Shown one piece after another: positions 1 to 6,630 of a stretch of DNA of 12,474 nt; position 1 is the stretch's first letter, and every line of letters starts with the position of its first letter. The position numbers and the translations under genes are program-made. The notes beneath the pieces are model-generated. The model made no database searches. It was not told the DNA's origin and saw only the letters and a program-made list of their open reading frames with translations. The DNA lies in NCBI GenBank assembly GCA_026398715.1, contig JAPLSI010000265.1:1-12474 (forward strand), written 5' to 3'. This DNA comes from Gammaproteobacteria bacterium (GTDB lineage: Bacteria; Pseudomonadota; Gammaproteobacteria; Xanthomonadales; Xanthomonadaceae).

Positions 1-878
1 GTGGCCCCGGCTTCGGCAACGTCAACGACATTTTCGGCGACATTTTCGGCGACATCTTTGGCGGTGGTCGCCAGCAAGGCCCGCGCCGCGGCGCCGACCT
101 GCGCTACGTGATGGAGCTCGACCTCGAGGAAGCCGTCTTCGGCGTCGAGAAGCAGATAGACATCCCGACCCTGGTCGCCTGCGAGCCGTGCAAGGGTTCG
201 GGTTCGGAAGACGGCAAGATCGAGACCTGCCGGACCTGTGCCGGTCGCGGCCAGGTGCGCATGCAGCGCGGAATCTTTTCCGTGCAGCAACCGTGTCCGT
301 CGTGCGCCGGTCGTGGCCAGACCATCGCCAAGCCGTGCAAGACCTGCCGCGGCAATGGTCGCGTGCAGGACGAAAAGACGCTGCAGGTGAAGATTCCCGC
401 CGGCGTCGACAACGGTGATCGCATCCGCCTGCAGGGCGAGGGCGAAGCCGGTCCCAGCGGTGCGCCTGCCGGCGACCTGTACGTTGAAGTGAACGTGCGC
501 GAGCACAAGATCTTCCAGCGCGATGGCGACGATTTGTACTGCGAAGTGCCGATCCGTTTCTCGCAGGCCGCGCTGGGCGCCGAAGTGGTGGTGCCGACGC
601 TGCAAGGCGAAGCGCTGATCAAGGTGCCGCTGGAGACGCAGACCGGAAAACTTTTCCGCTTGCGCGGCAAGGGCGTCAAGTCCGTACGCAGCCACGGCCA
701 TGGCGACCTGCTGTGTCGCGTCGTGGTGGAAACACCCGTCAACCTCACCGCAAGGCAGCGAGAGTTGCTGAAGGATTTCGAGGAAACCTTCGAAGGCGAG
801 GAGGGCGCGCGGCATTCGCCGCGATCCACGGGCTTCCTGGACGGCGTCAAATCGTTCTGGGACCGGATGACGTCCTGA
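1..878 (+). CDS. dnaJ: Chaperone protein DnaJ (class A Hsp40), 5'-truncated by the window edge
   Basis: DnaJ stimulates the ATPase of DnaK and delivers unfolded clients to it in the cytoplasm. The reading frame is open from position 3, so the J domain with its HPD motif lies upstream of the window; 291 residues are visible. They start in the Gly/Phe-rich linker, which has three DIFG repeats at 27-62. Next come four CxxCxGxG zinc-binding repeats: CEPCKGSG at 180, CRTCAGRG at 228, CPSCAGRG at 294 and CKTCRGNG at 336. Two beta-sandwich client-binding domains follow, including the [17 protein letters not shown] signature. All eight zinc-ligand cysteines are present, which makes this class A DnaJ rather than CbpA. 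The ATG at 111 is internal, not the start. The stop is TGA at 876-878. The gene converges on the flavoprotein gene with 13 bases between the stops. The family identification is certain. Confidence 0.97.
   Translation, partial: GPGFGNVNDIFGDIFGDIFGGGRQQGPRRGADLRYVMELDLEEAVFGVEKQIDIPTLVACEPCKGSGSEDGKIETCRTCAGRGQVRMQRGIFSVQQPCPSCAGRGQTIAKPCKTCRGNGRVQDEKTLQVKIPAGVDNGDRIRLQGEGEAGPSGAPAGDLYVEVNVREHKIFQRDGDDLYCEVPIRFSQAALGAEVVVPTLQGEALIKVPLETQTGKLFRLRGKGVKSVRSHGHGDLLCRVVVETPVNLTARQRELLKDFEETFEGEEGARHSPRSTGFLDGVKSFWDRMTS
27..62 (+). repeat. Three tandem 12-base units encoding DIFG in the DnaJ Gly/Phe linker
   Basis: GACATTTTCGGC occurs twice perfectly, followed by a third copy with two silent changes (GACATCTTTGGC). 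Each unit encodes Asp-Ile-Phe-Gly. A similar DIFG-DVFG-DIFG series exists in E. coli DnaJ, so this is a conserved protein motif rather than a recent expansion. In J proteins the DIF motifs of the Gly/Phe region help regulate DnaK activation. Confidence 0.85.
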
Positions 879-891
879 CGGCCGGCTGATC

Positions 892-3336
892 TCAGGCTTT
901 CACCCGGGCCATGCCCGGGTCGTAAAGCGGCGCCAGGTGGAGGTTGCAGGCGATCCGCTCCGTGGCGACTTCCAGGGCGTAGCTCCCCGCCAGCAGGTAG
1001 TCGCGATCGACACCGTCGGCATTGCGGACGTAGCCCATGCCGATCGGTTTTCCGATCGTGTGTCCATAGCCGCCGCTGCTCAGCCAGCCGATGCGCACGC
1101 CGTCGCGGTAGATCGTTTCGCGGCCCAGCAGCACCACGGTCGGGTCATCGACCGTGAAGGTGCAGAACATCTTCCGGAGCGGGGCCTGCTTTTGCCGTTG
1201 CAGCGCCTCGCGACCCAGGAATCCGATGTCGCTTTTCAACTTCACCGCCCAGCCAAGCCCCGCTTCGTAGGGCGTGTGGTCGGGCCCGAGGTCCGAGCCC
1301 CAGGCGCGATAGCCCTTTTCCAGGCGGAGGGTTTCGATCGCACGGTAGCCGGCATTGCGGATGCCGAACGGTTCGCCCGCCCCCATCAGCGCTTCGTACA
1401 GTGCGACGCCGTGCTCGCGGGGCACGTGCAGCTCCCAGCCCAGTTCGCCGACATAGGTCACGCGCAGCGCGAGCACCGGGATCGCCCCGACCGAAATCCA
1501 GCGGGCCTGGCCGAACGGGAATCCGGCATTGGAAACATCGTCGCCGGTAATCCTTTGCAGCACGTTTCGTGCCTGCGGGCCCATGAGGGCGAATACGCAG
1601 TTCGATTCGGTGACATCGACAAGCTGCGCGTCGAGCCCGGCCGGAACCTGGCGGCTTATCCAATCGAAGTCGTGCGTCGCGAAGCCCGTGCCGGTGACAA
1701 TGTAGAACTCGTCGCTTGCGAGGCGCCCGATCGTCAGGTCGCATTCGATTCCGCCACGGGCATTCAGCATCTGGGTGTACACCAGGCTGCCCACGGGCTT
1801 GTTGATATCGTTTGCGCAGATCCAGTCCAGGGCTTTTCGGGCGTCGCGCCCGGACATGCGGAATTTCGCGAAGGACGTCTGGTCGAAGACGGTCACGCCC
1901 TCGCGGGTTGCGCGGTGCTCCCGCGCCACTGCCTCGAACCAGTTTGGATGGTCCATCGTGTAGATGTCTTCGGCTGTTTCGCCAGGGGCGGCGAACCAGT
2001 TCGGACGCTCCCAACCGAGTTTCTCGCCAAAGACCGCGCCTTGCGCCTTCAGGCGGGCGTACAAGGGTGAGCAGCGCAACGGGCGCCCGCTGTGGTGCTC
2101 TTCACCGGGCCACGCGATGGTGTAGTGCTTGCCGTACATTTCCAGCGTGCGCTTGCGCACCCAGTCGATGTCGGCGTGCGGTGGTCCGAAGCGGCGGATG
2201 TCCACCGGCCACAGGTCCATCGGTGCTTCGCCGCCCACCATCCATTCGGCGAGCATCTTGCCGGCGCCACCGCCCGACGCGATGCCGAAGGCGTTGAATC
2301 CCGCACCCACGTAAAAACCATGCAGGCCCGGCGCAGGACCGAGGATGAAATTGCCATCGGGCGTAAAGCTTTCCGGCCCGTTCACCAGTTCCCTCACGCC
2401 CGCTGTCTCCAGGGCGGGCACGCGCGCCATCGCCAATTCCATCGTTGGCCCGAAGTGGTCCCAGTCGGGCTGCAGCAGCCGGAAGTTGAAGCCTTCCGGA
2501 AAGCCGTCAACGGCCCAGGGCTTTGGATTGGGCTCGTAGCCACCCATCACCAGCCCGCCGACATCTTCCTTGTAATACGTGAGTCGGTCGGGGTCGCGCA
2601 GCGTCGGCAAGCCGCGCGTGATTCCCGCGATGGCCTCGGTGATCAGGTACTGGTGCTGCACCGAGACCAACGGCACGTTCGCGCCCGCCATGCGTCCCAC
2701 TTCACGAGCCCACTGGCCGGCGCAGTTCGCGATCAGTTCGCATTCGATGCGCCCCTGGTCGGTCAGCACGGCCGTCACTCGTCCGCCGCGCAACTCGATG
2801 CCGGTGACCGTGCAATCCTCGATGATCCGCACACCCTGCATTCGCGCGCCCTTGGCCAGCGATTGCGTGATGTCGGAAGGATTGACCTGGCCGTCGGTGG
2901 GCAGGAAGGCGGCGCCGACGACATCGGAAATATCCATCAGCGGCCACAGGTCGCGTGCTTCGGACGCACTGAGCAGGTGGACTTCCAGGCCGAAGGATCG
3001 GGCAGTGGTTGCCTGTCGCCTGAGTTCGATCCAGCGGGATGGATTGCAGGCCAGGCGCAGCCCACCATTCATCTTCCAGCCGCTGGCCAGCCCGGTCTCG
3101 GCTTCGAGCGAATCGTACAGGCGCACGGAATGGCCGAGCATCTGAGTGATGTTGGCGCTGGTGCGCAACTGCCCGACCAGGCCCGCGGCGTGGAAGGTGG
3201 ATCCGGACGTGAGCTTGTGCCGCTCGATCAGGACGGTGTCCTTCCAGCCCAGCTTGCCCAGGTGGTAGGCAGTCGAGCAGCCGACGATGCCGCCGCCGAT
3301 GATCACTGCGCGTGCCTGGGTCGGAAATGTGGCCAT
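892..3336 (-). CDS. FAD-dependent oxidoreductase fused to a GcvT-type folate-binding domain (dimethylglycine/sarcosine dehydrogenase-like)
   Basis: A predicted 814-residue flavoenzyme that probably oxidises an N-methyl amine and passes the one-carbon unit to tetrahydrofolate. Residues 8-370 form a DAO-type FAD domain with the dinucleotide loop GGGIVG (14-19). SGSTFHAAGL follows, and its His49 aligns with the histidine that binds FAD covalently in mammalian dimethylglycine dehydrogenase. An FAO_M-like linker covers about 371-430. A GcvT folate-binding module covers about 430-700 (ARGGIECDLT, YVGELGWELH, ETLRLEKGYRAWGSDL), and a GcvT C-terminal barrel covers about 715-805. The length matches the DMGDH/SARDH family. 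I chose the ATG at 3336 over the one at 3372: it leaves 8 bases after the kinase stop and has AAGGAG at 3354-3349, though the 12-base spacing is long. The upstream ATG would overlap the kinase and has no Shine-Dalgarno. Exact substrate unknown; the related PDPR-like subfamily cannot be excluded. Confidence 0.9.
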   Translation of the reverse strand: MATFPTQARAVIIGGGIVGCSTAYHLGKLGWKDTVLIERHKLTSGSTFHAAGLVGQLRTSANITQMLGHSVRLYDSLEAETGLASGWKMNGGLRLACNPSRWIELRRQATTARSFGLEVHLLSASEARDLWPLMDISDVVGAAFLPTDGQVNPSDITQSLAKGARMQGVRIIEDCTVTGIELRGGRVTAVLTDQGRIECELIANCAGQWAREVGRMAGANVPLVSVQHQYLITEAIAGITRGLPTLRDPDRLTYYKEDVGGLVMGGYEPNPKPWAVDGFPEGFNFRLLQPDWDHFGPTMELAMARVPALETAGVRELVNGPESFTPDGNFILGPAPGLHGFYVGAGFNAFGIASGGGAGKMLAEWMVGGEAPMDLWPVDIRRFGPPHADIDWVRKRTLEMYGKHYTIAWPGEEHHSGRPLRCSPLYARLKAQGAVFGEKLGWERPNWFAAPGETAEDIYTMDHPNWFEAVAREHRATREGVTVFDQTSFAKFRMSGRDARKALDWICANDINKPVGSLVYTQMLNARGGIECDLTIGRLASDEFYIVTGTGFATHDFDWISRQVPAGLDAQLVDVTESNCVFALMGPQARNVLQRITGDDVSNAGFPFGQARWISVGAIPVLALRVTYVGELGWELHVPREHGVALYEALMGAGEPFGIRNAGYRAIETLRLEKGYRAWGSDLGPDHTPYEAGLGWAVKLKSDIGFLGREALQRQKQAPLRKMFCTFTVDDPTVVLLGRETIYRDGVRIGWLSSGGYGHTIGKPIGMGYVRNADGVDRDYLLAGSYALEVATERIACNLHLAPLYDPGMARVKA
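902..920. other. GC-rich inverted repeat at the converging ends of dnaJ and the flavoprotein gene
   Basis: ACCCGGG (902-908) and CCCGGGT (914-920) are perfect inverted copies around a 5-base loop. They lie inside the last codons of the minus-strand flavoprotein gene, 24 bases past the dnaJ stop. A stem of seven mostly GC pairs could slow polymerase from either side. Neither strand has a following T tract, so it is not a standard intrinsic terminator and may only reflect the coding sequence. Confidence 0.3.
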
Positions 3337-3344
3337 GCGTCGGA

Positions 3345-4235
3345 TCAGCTCCTTGCCTTGAACGACGCCCATGCCGCGTCGAGGCGTTGCAGGTAGTCCC
3401 GCGTGTAAGTGGCGTAGTCGAAATCAATGGTCGATCGAAGTTCGGATACTGCGCCCCAGAATGTCTCCCGCATCAGCGAGGCGCACTTCATCGCTTCGAA
3501 GGCGCGCCGGCGCGCCGGGCCGGATCCACCGTGGCCGTAGAGGTCGAGCAGGGCGTCGTCGTCGGCTGGATCGAACTGGTTGTTGGACGAAAGGTTGGCA
3601 AGGTCGAACAAGGGACTGTTGAAGCCCGCGTAGTCCCAGTCGATCAGCCAGAGGCGCGAACCGTCGTCGAGGAAATTGGCCGCGAGCAGGTCGTTGTGGC
3701 CGAACACCATCTCGATCGGGCCGACGGCGGCTTCCAGTTCCACGGCGATGGCGCGCAGTCGCGCGAGTTGGGGAAACAGGCAACTGCGTGGTTCCTGGCC
3801 GAGCTGGGCGAGGTAATTGCGCACGATCTGGAACACCCAGAACGCCAGCGCCGGCCCACGGAAGAGCGGGGGAATGTCGTAATGGCAGCGACGGACCAGG
3901 TCCAGCAGTGCCGGCAGGCGCGAACGGTCGCGGATGTCGGCAGGCTCGAGGGTGCGGCTTTCGATGTGCCGAATGACCAGGAACCCATCGCTGGCGAAGA
4001 CCACCTCCGGCGAAATGCCCGCAGCGAAGGCGGCGCGCGCCGCGGCAAGTTCGTTGAAGCGCATGACGCCATGCTCGGGAAGATCCCGGCCGACACGCAC
4101 TACGAATTTGCCCGCAGCGGCGTCGTGCACCAGGAAATTCCTGTTGGTCATGCCACCAGCCAACGGTTCGATGGTCACACGTGCCTGCCAGCAAGGCAGG
4201 TCGGCGATTCGATCTTCGACGACGGAGTCGGGCAT
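3345..4235 (-). CDS. Choline/ethanolamine kinase-like phosphotransferase (APH-fold small-molecule kinase)
   Basis: A predicted cytoplasmic kinase of 296 residues that transfers ATP phosphate to a small hydroxylated substrate. The N-lobe has the nucleotide-loop-like LAGGMTNRNF (25-34) and FVVRVGR (44-50), where Arg47 sits at the usual lysine position as in choline kinases. The C-lobe has the Brenner catalytic motif GHNDLLAANFL: catalytic Asp182 and Asn187. The metal-binding LIDWDYAG (Asp199) is followed by FDLANLSSNNQF, which resembles the choline kinase FDLAN motif more than aminoglycoside kinases. No signal peptide or membrane segment is seen. The gene comes first in a two-gene operon, its stop 8 bases before the flavoprotein ATG, so translation is probably coupled. 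It diverges from the HisN-like gene. No strong Shine-Dalgarno precedes the ATG at 4235, and no in-frame alternative start lies just upstream. The true substrate is unproven. Confidence 0.85.
   Translation of the reverse strand: MPDSVVEDRIADLPCWQARVTIEPLAGGMTNRNFLVHDAAAGKFVVRVGRDLPEHGVMRFNELAAARAAFAAGISPEVVFASDGFLVIRHIESRTLEPADIRDRSRLPALLDLVRRCHYDIPPLFRGPALAFWVFQIVRNYLAQLGQEPRSCLFPQLARLRAIAVELEAAVGPIEMVFGHNDLLAANFLDDGSRLWLIDWDYAGFNSPLFDLANLSSNNQFDPADDDALLDLYGHGGSGPARRRAFEAMKCASLMRETFWGAVSELRSTIDFDYATYTRDYLQRLDAAWASFKARS
3349..3354 (-). promoter_or_regulatory. Ribosome binding site deciding the start of the flavoprotein gene
   Basis: AAGGAG on the minus strand lies within the last codons of the kinase gene and 12 bases before the ATG at 3336. 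The spacing is longer than ideal. It is still the only good Shine-Dalgarno in the area and supports this start over the ATG at 3372. Ribosomes finishing the kinase could also restart here. Confidence 0.5.
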
Positions 4236-4260
4236 CGGCGGTGCCTGGGCGCGAAGCGTG

Positions 4261-4290
4261 AAGATTCAGCGAGATTGCACGGCTTGTCAA
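4261..4290 (-). promoter_or_regulatory. Candidate promoter for the kinase-flavoprotein operon
   Basis: The minus strand carries a perfect TTGACA (4290-4285) 49 bases before the kinase ATG. The -10 region at the proper distance is poor: GAATCT at 17 bases or AATCTT at 18. The perfect -35 in a divergent intergenic region is suggestive, but the weak -10 keeps confidence low. A weak -10 can indicate dependence on an activator. Confidence 0.3.
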
Positions 4291-4309
4291 CGGATTGCGG
4301 CGCTAGAAT
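4284..4309 (+). promoter_or_regulatory. Candidate promoter for the HisN-like gene
   Basis: A good -10 element, TAGAAT (4304-4309), sits in the context GCTAGAAT, 51 bases before the GTG start. The best -35-like sequence, TTGTCA (4284-4289), is only 14 bases upstream, shorter than the ideal 17. It overlaps the minus-strand TTGACA, so the two divergent promoters would share their -35 DNA and could compete or be co-regulated. Confidence 0.4.
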
Positions 4310-4350
4310 GTTTGCACCCGGGCGGCATTCCCGCGCACGGGCCATCAACC

Positions 4351-4355
4351 GGGAG
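4351..4355 (+). promoter_or_regulatory. Ribosome binding site for the GTG start of the HisN-like gene
   Basis: GGGAG lies 5 bases before the GTG at 4361 and supports that codon as the start. Confidence 0.6.
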
Positions 4356-4360
4356 TCGCC

Positions 4361-5143
4361 GTGACCATCGCCGCCGATCCAGCCGCGGAAGAATTCCTGC
4401 AGTTTGCGAACGAGCTTGCCGATGCGGCGCGTCCCATTGCGCGCGAGTATTTCCGGCGACCGCTGGCGGTCGAAAGCAAGTCGGACCTCAGTCCGGTGAC
4501 CATCGCGGACCGCAACATCGAAATGGCGCTGAGGCAACTGATAGAGCGCCGCTATCCAGGCCACGGCATCCTGGGCGAAGAGTTTTCCGCCCGCCATGGA
4601 AACGAGCTGACCTGGGTGCTCGATCCGATCGACGGGACCCGAAGCTTCATTACCGGGATGCCGTTGTTCGGAACGCTGATCGCACTGTTGCGCCACGGTC
4701 GGCCGATCCTGGGTGTGATCGATTTTCCCGCTTTGTCCGAACGATGGACGGGCGTGGCGGGCCAGCCGACCCGGCACGACGGCCAGGTGGCGCGAACGAG
4801 CGACGTCGCGCGGCTGGCCGACGCATCTTGCTATTCCACCTCGCCGGACATGTTCATCGGCGAGGACGCAGGAAGATTCGCAAGGCTCAGCGCGCAGGTC
4901 GGCATGCGCCGGTTTGGCGGGGACTGCTATGCGTACGCGCTGCTTGCCTCCGGACATTGCGAGCTCGTCGTCGAAGCCGGGTTGCAGCCCTACGATTACC
5001 TCTCGCTGGTGCCTGTGATCGAAGGGGCGGGCGGCAGGGTCAGCGATTGGCAGGGAAGGCCGCTGACTCTGGAATCCGACGGCCGCGTACTTGCGGCCGC
5101 AAACGCATCGCTGTGGCAGCAGGCGCTGGCAACCCTGGGATGA
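4361..5143 (+). CDS. hisN: Inositol monophosphatase-family phosphatase, probably HisN-type histidinol-phosphatase
   Basis: A predicted 260-residue Mg2+-dependent phosphatase. As HisN it would convert L-histidinol phosphate to histidinol in histidine synthesis. The family's metal-binding motifs are all visible: GEE at 72-74, DPIDGT at 88-93, FGGDCYAYALLASG from 185, and the last metal-ligand aspartate in PYDYLSL (Asp212), followed by the GAGG segment. The GGDCYAY...GAGGRVSDW.G.PL pattern and length fit the HisN branch better than classic SuhB/IMPase or CysQ. The GTG start at 4361 has GGGAG 5 bases upstream. Many gammaproteobacteria use a bifunctional HisB for this step, so here the enzyme may be redundant or may act on another phosphomonoester. 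Its divergent partner is a small-molecule kinase. Family assignment is very secure; substrate assignment is moderate. Confidence 0.85.
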   Translation: MTIAADPAAEEFLQFANELADAARPIAREYFRRPLAVESKSDLSPVTIADRNIEMALRQLIERRYPGHGILGEEFSARHGNELTWVLDPIDGTRSFITGMPLFGTLIALLRHGRPILGVIDFPALSERWTGVAGQPTRHDGQVARTSDVARLADASCYSTSPDMFIGEDAGRFARLSAQVGMRRFGGDCYAYALLASGHCELVVEAGLQPYDYLSLVPVIEGAGGRVSDWQGRPLTLESDGRVLAAANASLWQQALATLG

Positions 5144-5162
5144 ACTGCCCGGGGAATTCGGG

Positions 5163-5168
5163 GATAAT
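5163..5168 (+). promoter_or_regulatory. Candidate -10 element upstream of the exported-protein gene and dapB
   Basis: GATAAT in the 59-base gap after the HisN-like gene differs from the consensus by one base and lies 34 bases before the ATG at 5203. No convincing -35 is seen at 16-18 bases; the region near 5140-5146 overlaps the hisN stop and matches poorly. It could drive the exported-protein gene and dapB as a unit. Confidence 0.35.
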
Positions 5169-5191
5169 TTCGAGCGCCAACCAAACATTTC

Positions 5192-5197
5192 AGGGGA
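5192..5197 (+). promoter_or_regulatory. Ribosome binding site for the exported-protein gene
   Basis: AGGGGA lies 5 bases before the ATG at 5203 and fixes that start, which places a signal peptide at the N terminus. Confidence 0.65.
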
Positions 5198-5202
5198 ATT
5201 GA

Positions 5203-5802
5203 ATGAAACATCGGATGATCGTGGTCCTGTCGGGCCTGTTGCTGGCTGTGTGCGGAAACGTCGCAGTGGCGCAGCAGGCGATGGGCAAGATCGTGCTCGA
5301 CATCAAGCCGTTCAGCACGGAAGTGACCTTGAAGAAAAAGGTCGAGGCAACGCTGAAGACCGGTGGCCTCGAGTGGGGAGCGAAGGACGGCCAGGTCGTG
5401 ATCACCATGGTCAACAAGCGCTTCGTCAATTTCGACATGCCGAACTTCACGCGCTTCGACAGCAAGACCGAAATCGACGTGCCCGCGGGCGACTACGCCA
5501 TCACTGCGATCGGATTCGTCCCAAGCACGTCCTTCTCGCCGGAAAAGGCGCTGGCCAAGGGTGCGTTCTTCAACGAGCGGATCGTTTCGTTCAAGGTGGA
5601 AGCGGGCAAGGCAAGCACCATCACCATTCGTCCGGTCATCCAGAAGAACGCCACTTTCCTGCTCAACTTCTTCCAGCCGGCGTTGCTCACCACGGTGACC
5701 AGTGAAGGCGTCGATTCACCTGAGGTGAGCATTGCGGCCAAGAACGACAAGTCGATCGCGTGGCCCGCGTACACCGGTCCGCTGAAGTTCGTCGCCAAGT
5801 GA
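5203..5802 (+). CDS. Exported protein of unknown function with an N-terminal signal peptide
   Basis: I do not recognise this 199-residue protein. It starts with a clear Sec signal peptide: basic MKHR, a hydrophobic stretch to about residue 22 and a likely signal peptidase I site AVA|QQ after residue 23. Cys17 lies inside the hydrophobic core without a proper lipobox, so a lipoprotein is unlikely. The mature part (about 176 residues) has alternating hydrophobic residues suggesting beta strands, for example the IDVPAGDYAITAIGF segment, which resembles beta-sandwich surface domains. It has no cysteines and no further transmembrane helix, and is fairly rich in lysine. A periplasmic or secreted location is expected. 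A strong AGGGGA site precedes the ATG. It lies 59 bases after the HisN-like gene and 16 bases before dapB, so it is probably transcribed with dapB. No catalytic motif is visible, and I assign no function. Confidence 0.85.
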   Translation: MKHRMIVVLSGLLLAVCGNVAVAQQAMGKIVLDIKPFSTEVTLKKKVEATLKTGGLEWGAKDGQVVITMVNKRFVNFDMPNFTRFDSKTEIDVPAGDYAITAIGFVPSTSFSPEKALAKGAFFNERIVSFKVEAGKASTITIRPVIQKNATFLLNFFQPALLTTVTSEGVDSPEVSIAAKNDKSIAWPAYTGPLKFVAK

Positions 5803-5818
5803 GCGTAAGCTTGGGCCA

Positions 5819-6544
5819 ATGAACTCGAACCCGATTCGCTTGCTGGTCCACGGCGCCACCGGAAGAATGGGCAAGGCGCTGATACGGCTGGCGGCCGGCG
5901 ATGCCAGGCTCGCCGTGGTCGCGGCGGTATCGAGGTCCGGCGAGCCGTCGGCCGACGCGTCGGTTCCGTCTTTCCGGGCCGACGCCATCGGTGCTTGGCC
6001 GGCTTTCGATGTGGCCGTGGATTTCAGCCTGCCCGAAGGCTTCGATCGCCTGCTCGATGCCTGCCGGCAGCGGGGGGCCGCCCTGGTCAGCGGCACGACG
6101 GGCCTGGAAGGGCGGCAGCAAATGCATCTTGCCGAAGCGTCCTCGGACATCCCCGTGCTGTGGGCCTCGAATTTCAGCCTGGGCGTGGTCGTGTTGCACG
6201 AACTCGTGCGCAAGGTATCGGCGTCGCTGCCCGACTGGGACGTCGCGATCGTCGAAACCCACCATGTGCACAAGCTCGACGCGCCTTCAGGTACTGCGTT
6301 GACGCTGGGCAAGGCCGCCAGCGAGGCGAGTGGTCGCAAGCCTGCAATCGAATCGATTCGCCAGGGCGAGGTGATCGGCGAGCATGTCGTGCGCTTTTCC
6401 GGCGCCGGAGAGACCCTGGAACTTTCGCATCGCGCCAGCGACCGCGACATCTTCGCCCGCGGCGCGCTCGAAGCAGCCCGCAGGCTGGCCCTGCAGCCGG
6501 CGGGGCAGTTCAGCCTGGCGGAGCTGCTGGCGCTGGAAAGCTGA
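5819..6544 (+). CDS. dapB: 4-hydroxy-tetrahydrodipicolinate reductase
   Basis: DapB reduces 4-hydroxy-tetrahydrodipicolinate with NAD(P)H in the diaminopimelate pathway, giving lysine and the peptidoglycan cross-link residue. The 241-residue product is at the short end for the family but has every signature: the nucleotide loop VHGATGRMG (10-18), VDFSLPEG (67-74), SGTTG (91-95), ASNFSLGV (116-123) and the catalytic ETHHVHKLDAPSGTA (146-160). His148 and Lys152 align with E. coli His159 and Lys163. The ATG lies 16 bases after the exported-protein stop without an obvious Shine-Dalgarno. In Pseudomonas dapB directly follows dnaJ; here four genes separate them. A strong hairpin terminator follows 27 bases after the stop and insulates the gene from carA. 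Confidence 0.97.
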   Translation: MNSNPIRLLVHGATGRMGKALIRLAAGDARLAVVAAVSRSGEPSADASVPSFRADAIGAWPAFDVAVDFSLPEGFDRLLDACRQRGAALVSGTTGLEGRQQMHLAEASSDIPVLWASNFSLGVVVLHELVRKVSASLPDWDVAIVETHHVHKLDAPSGTALTLGKAASEASGRKPAIESIRQGEVIGEHVVRFSGAGETLELSHRASDRDIFARGALEAARRLALQPAGQFSLAELLALES

Positions 6545-6571
6545 GCCTGCGCCGAGTCGCCAGGCCCTGCG

Positions 6572-6604
6572 GGAAACGGCTATTTCGCCCAGCCGTTTCC
6601 TTTT
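6572..6604 (+). terminator. Intrinsic terminator after dapB
   Basis: GGAAACGGCT (6572-6581) pairs perfectly with AGCCGTTTCC (6591-6600) around a 9-base loop and is followed at once by TTTT (6601-6604). A 10-bp stem plus a short T tract, 27 bases after the dapB stop, is a standard factor-independent terminator. The opposite strand lacks a matching T tract, so it acts mainly in the plus direction. Confidence 0.85.
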
Positions 6605-6624
6605 GGCCGCCATCAGGCTAAAAT
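6596..6624 (+). promoter_or_regulatory. Candidate promoter of the carAB-greA operon
   Basis: The -10 element is TAAAAT (6619-6624) in the context GCTAAAAT, which resembles GCTAGAAT before the HisN-like gene. At 17-base spacing the -35 would be TTTCCT (6596-6601), a weak match that overlaps the end of the dapB terminator. Transcription would begin near 6631, leaving an untranslated leader of about 100 bases before the carA GTG. Confidence 0.5.
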
Positions 6625-6630
6625 TCTCGC

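Noticed and set aside
27..62. The dnaJ tandem 12-base repeat as a recent microsatellite-like expansion
   Set aside because: E. coli DnaJ has a similar DIFG/DVFG series, so the repetition is an old protein feature.
108..878. A dnaJ start at the GTG/ATG at 108-113
   Set aside because: The frame stays open upstream to position 3 and encodes the conserved Gly/Phe linker, so these codons are internal.
879..891. A terminator between the converging dnaJ and flavoprotein genes
   Set aside because: Only 13 bases separate the stops, and the nearby 902-920 inverted repeat lacks a T tract on either strand.
937..3396. Long plus-strand open frames (937-2070 and 2092-3396) opposite the flavoprotein gene
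   Set aside because: The minus-strand product has continuous FAD and GcvT motifs. The plus-strand frames are low-complexity shadows with no recognisable domain.
5151..5200. Direct repeat GGGGAATT at 5151-5158 and 5193-5200
   Set aside because: Only 8 bases long, and the second copy overlaps the ribosome binding site; chance is sufficient. It does not look like an insertion duplication because nothing mobile lies between the copies.
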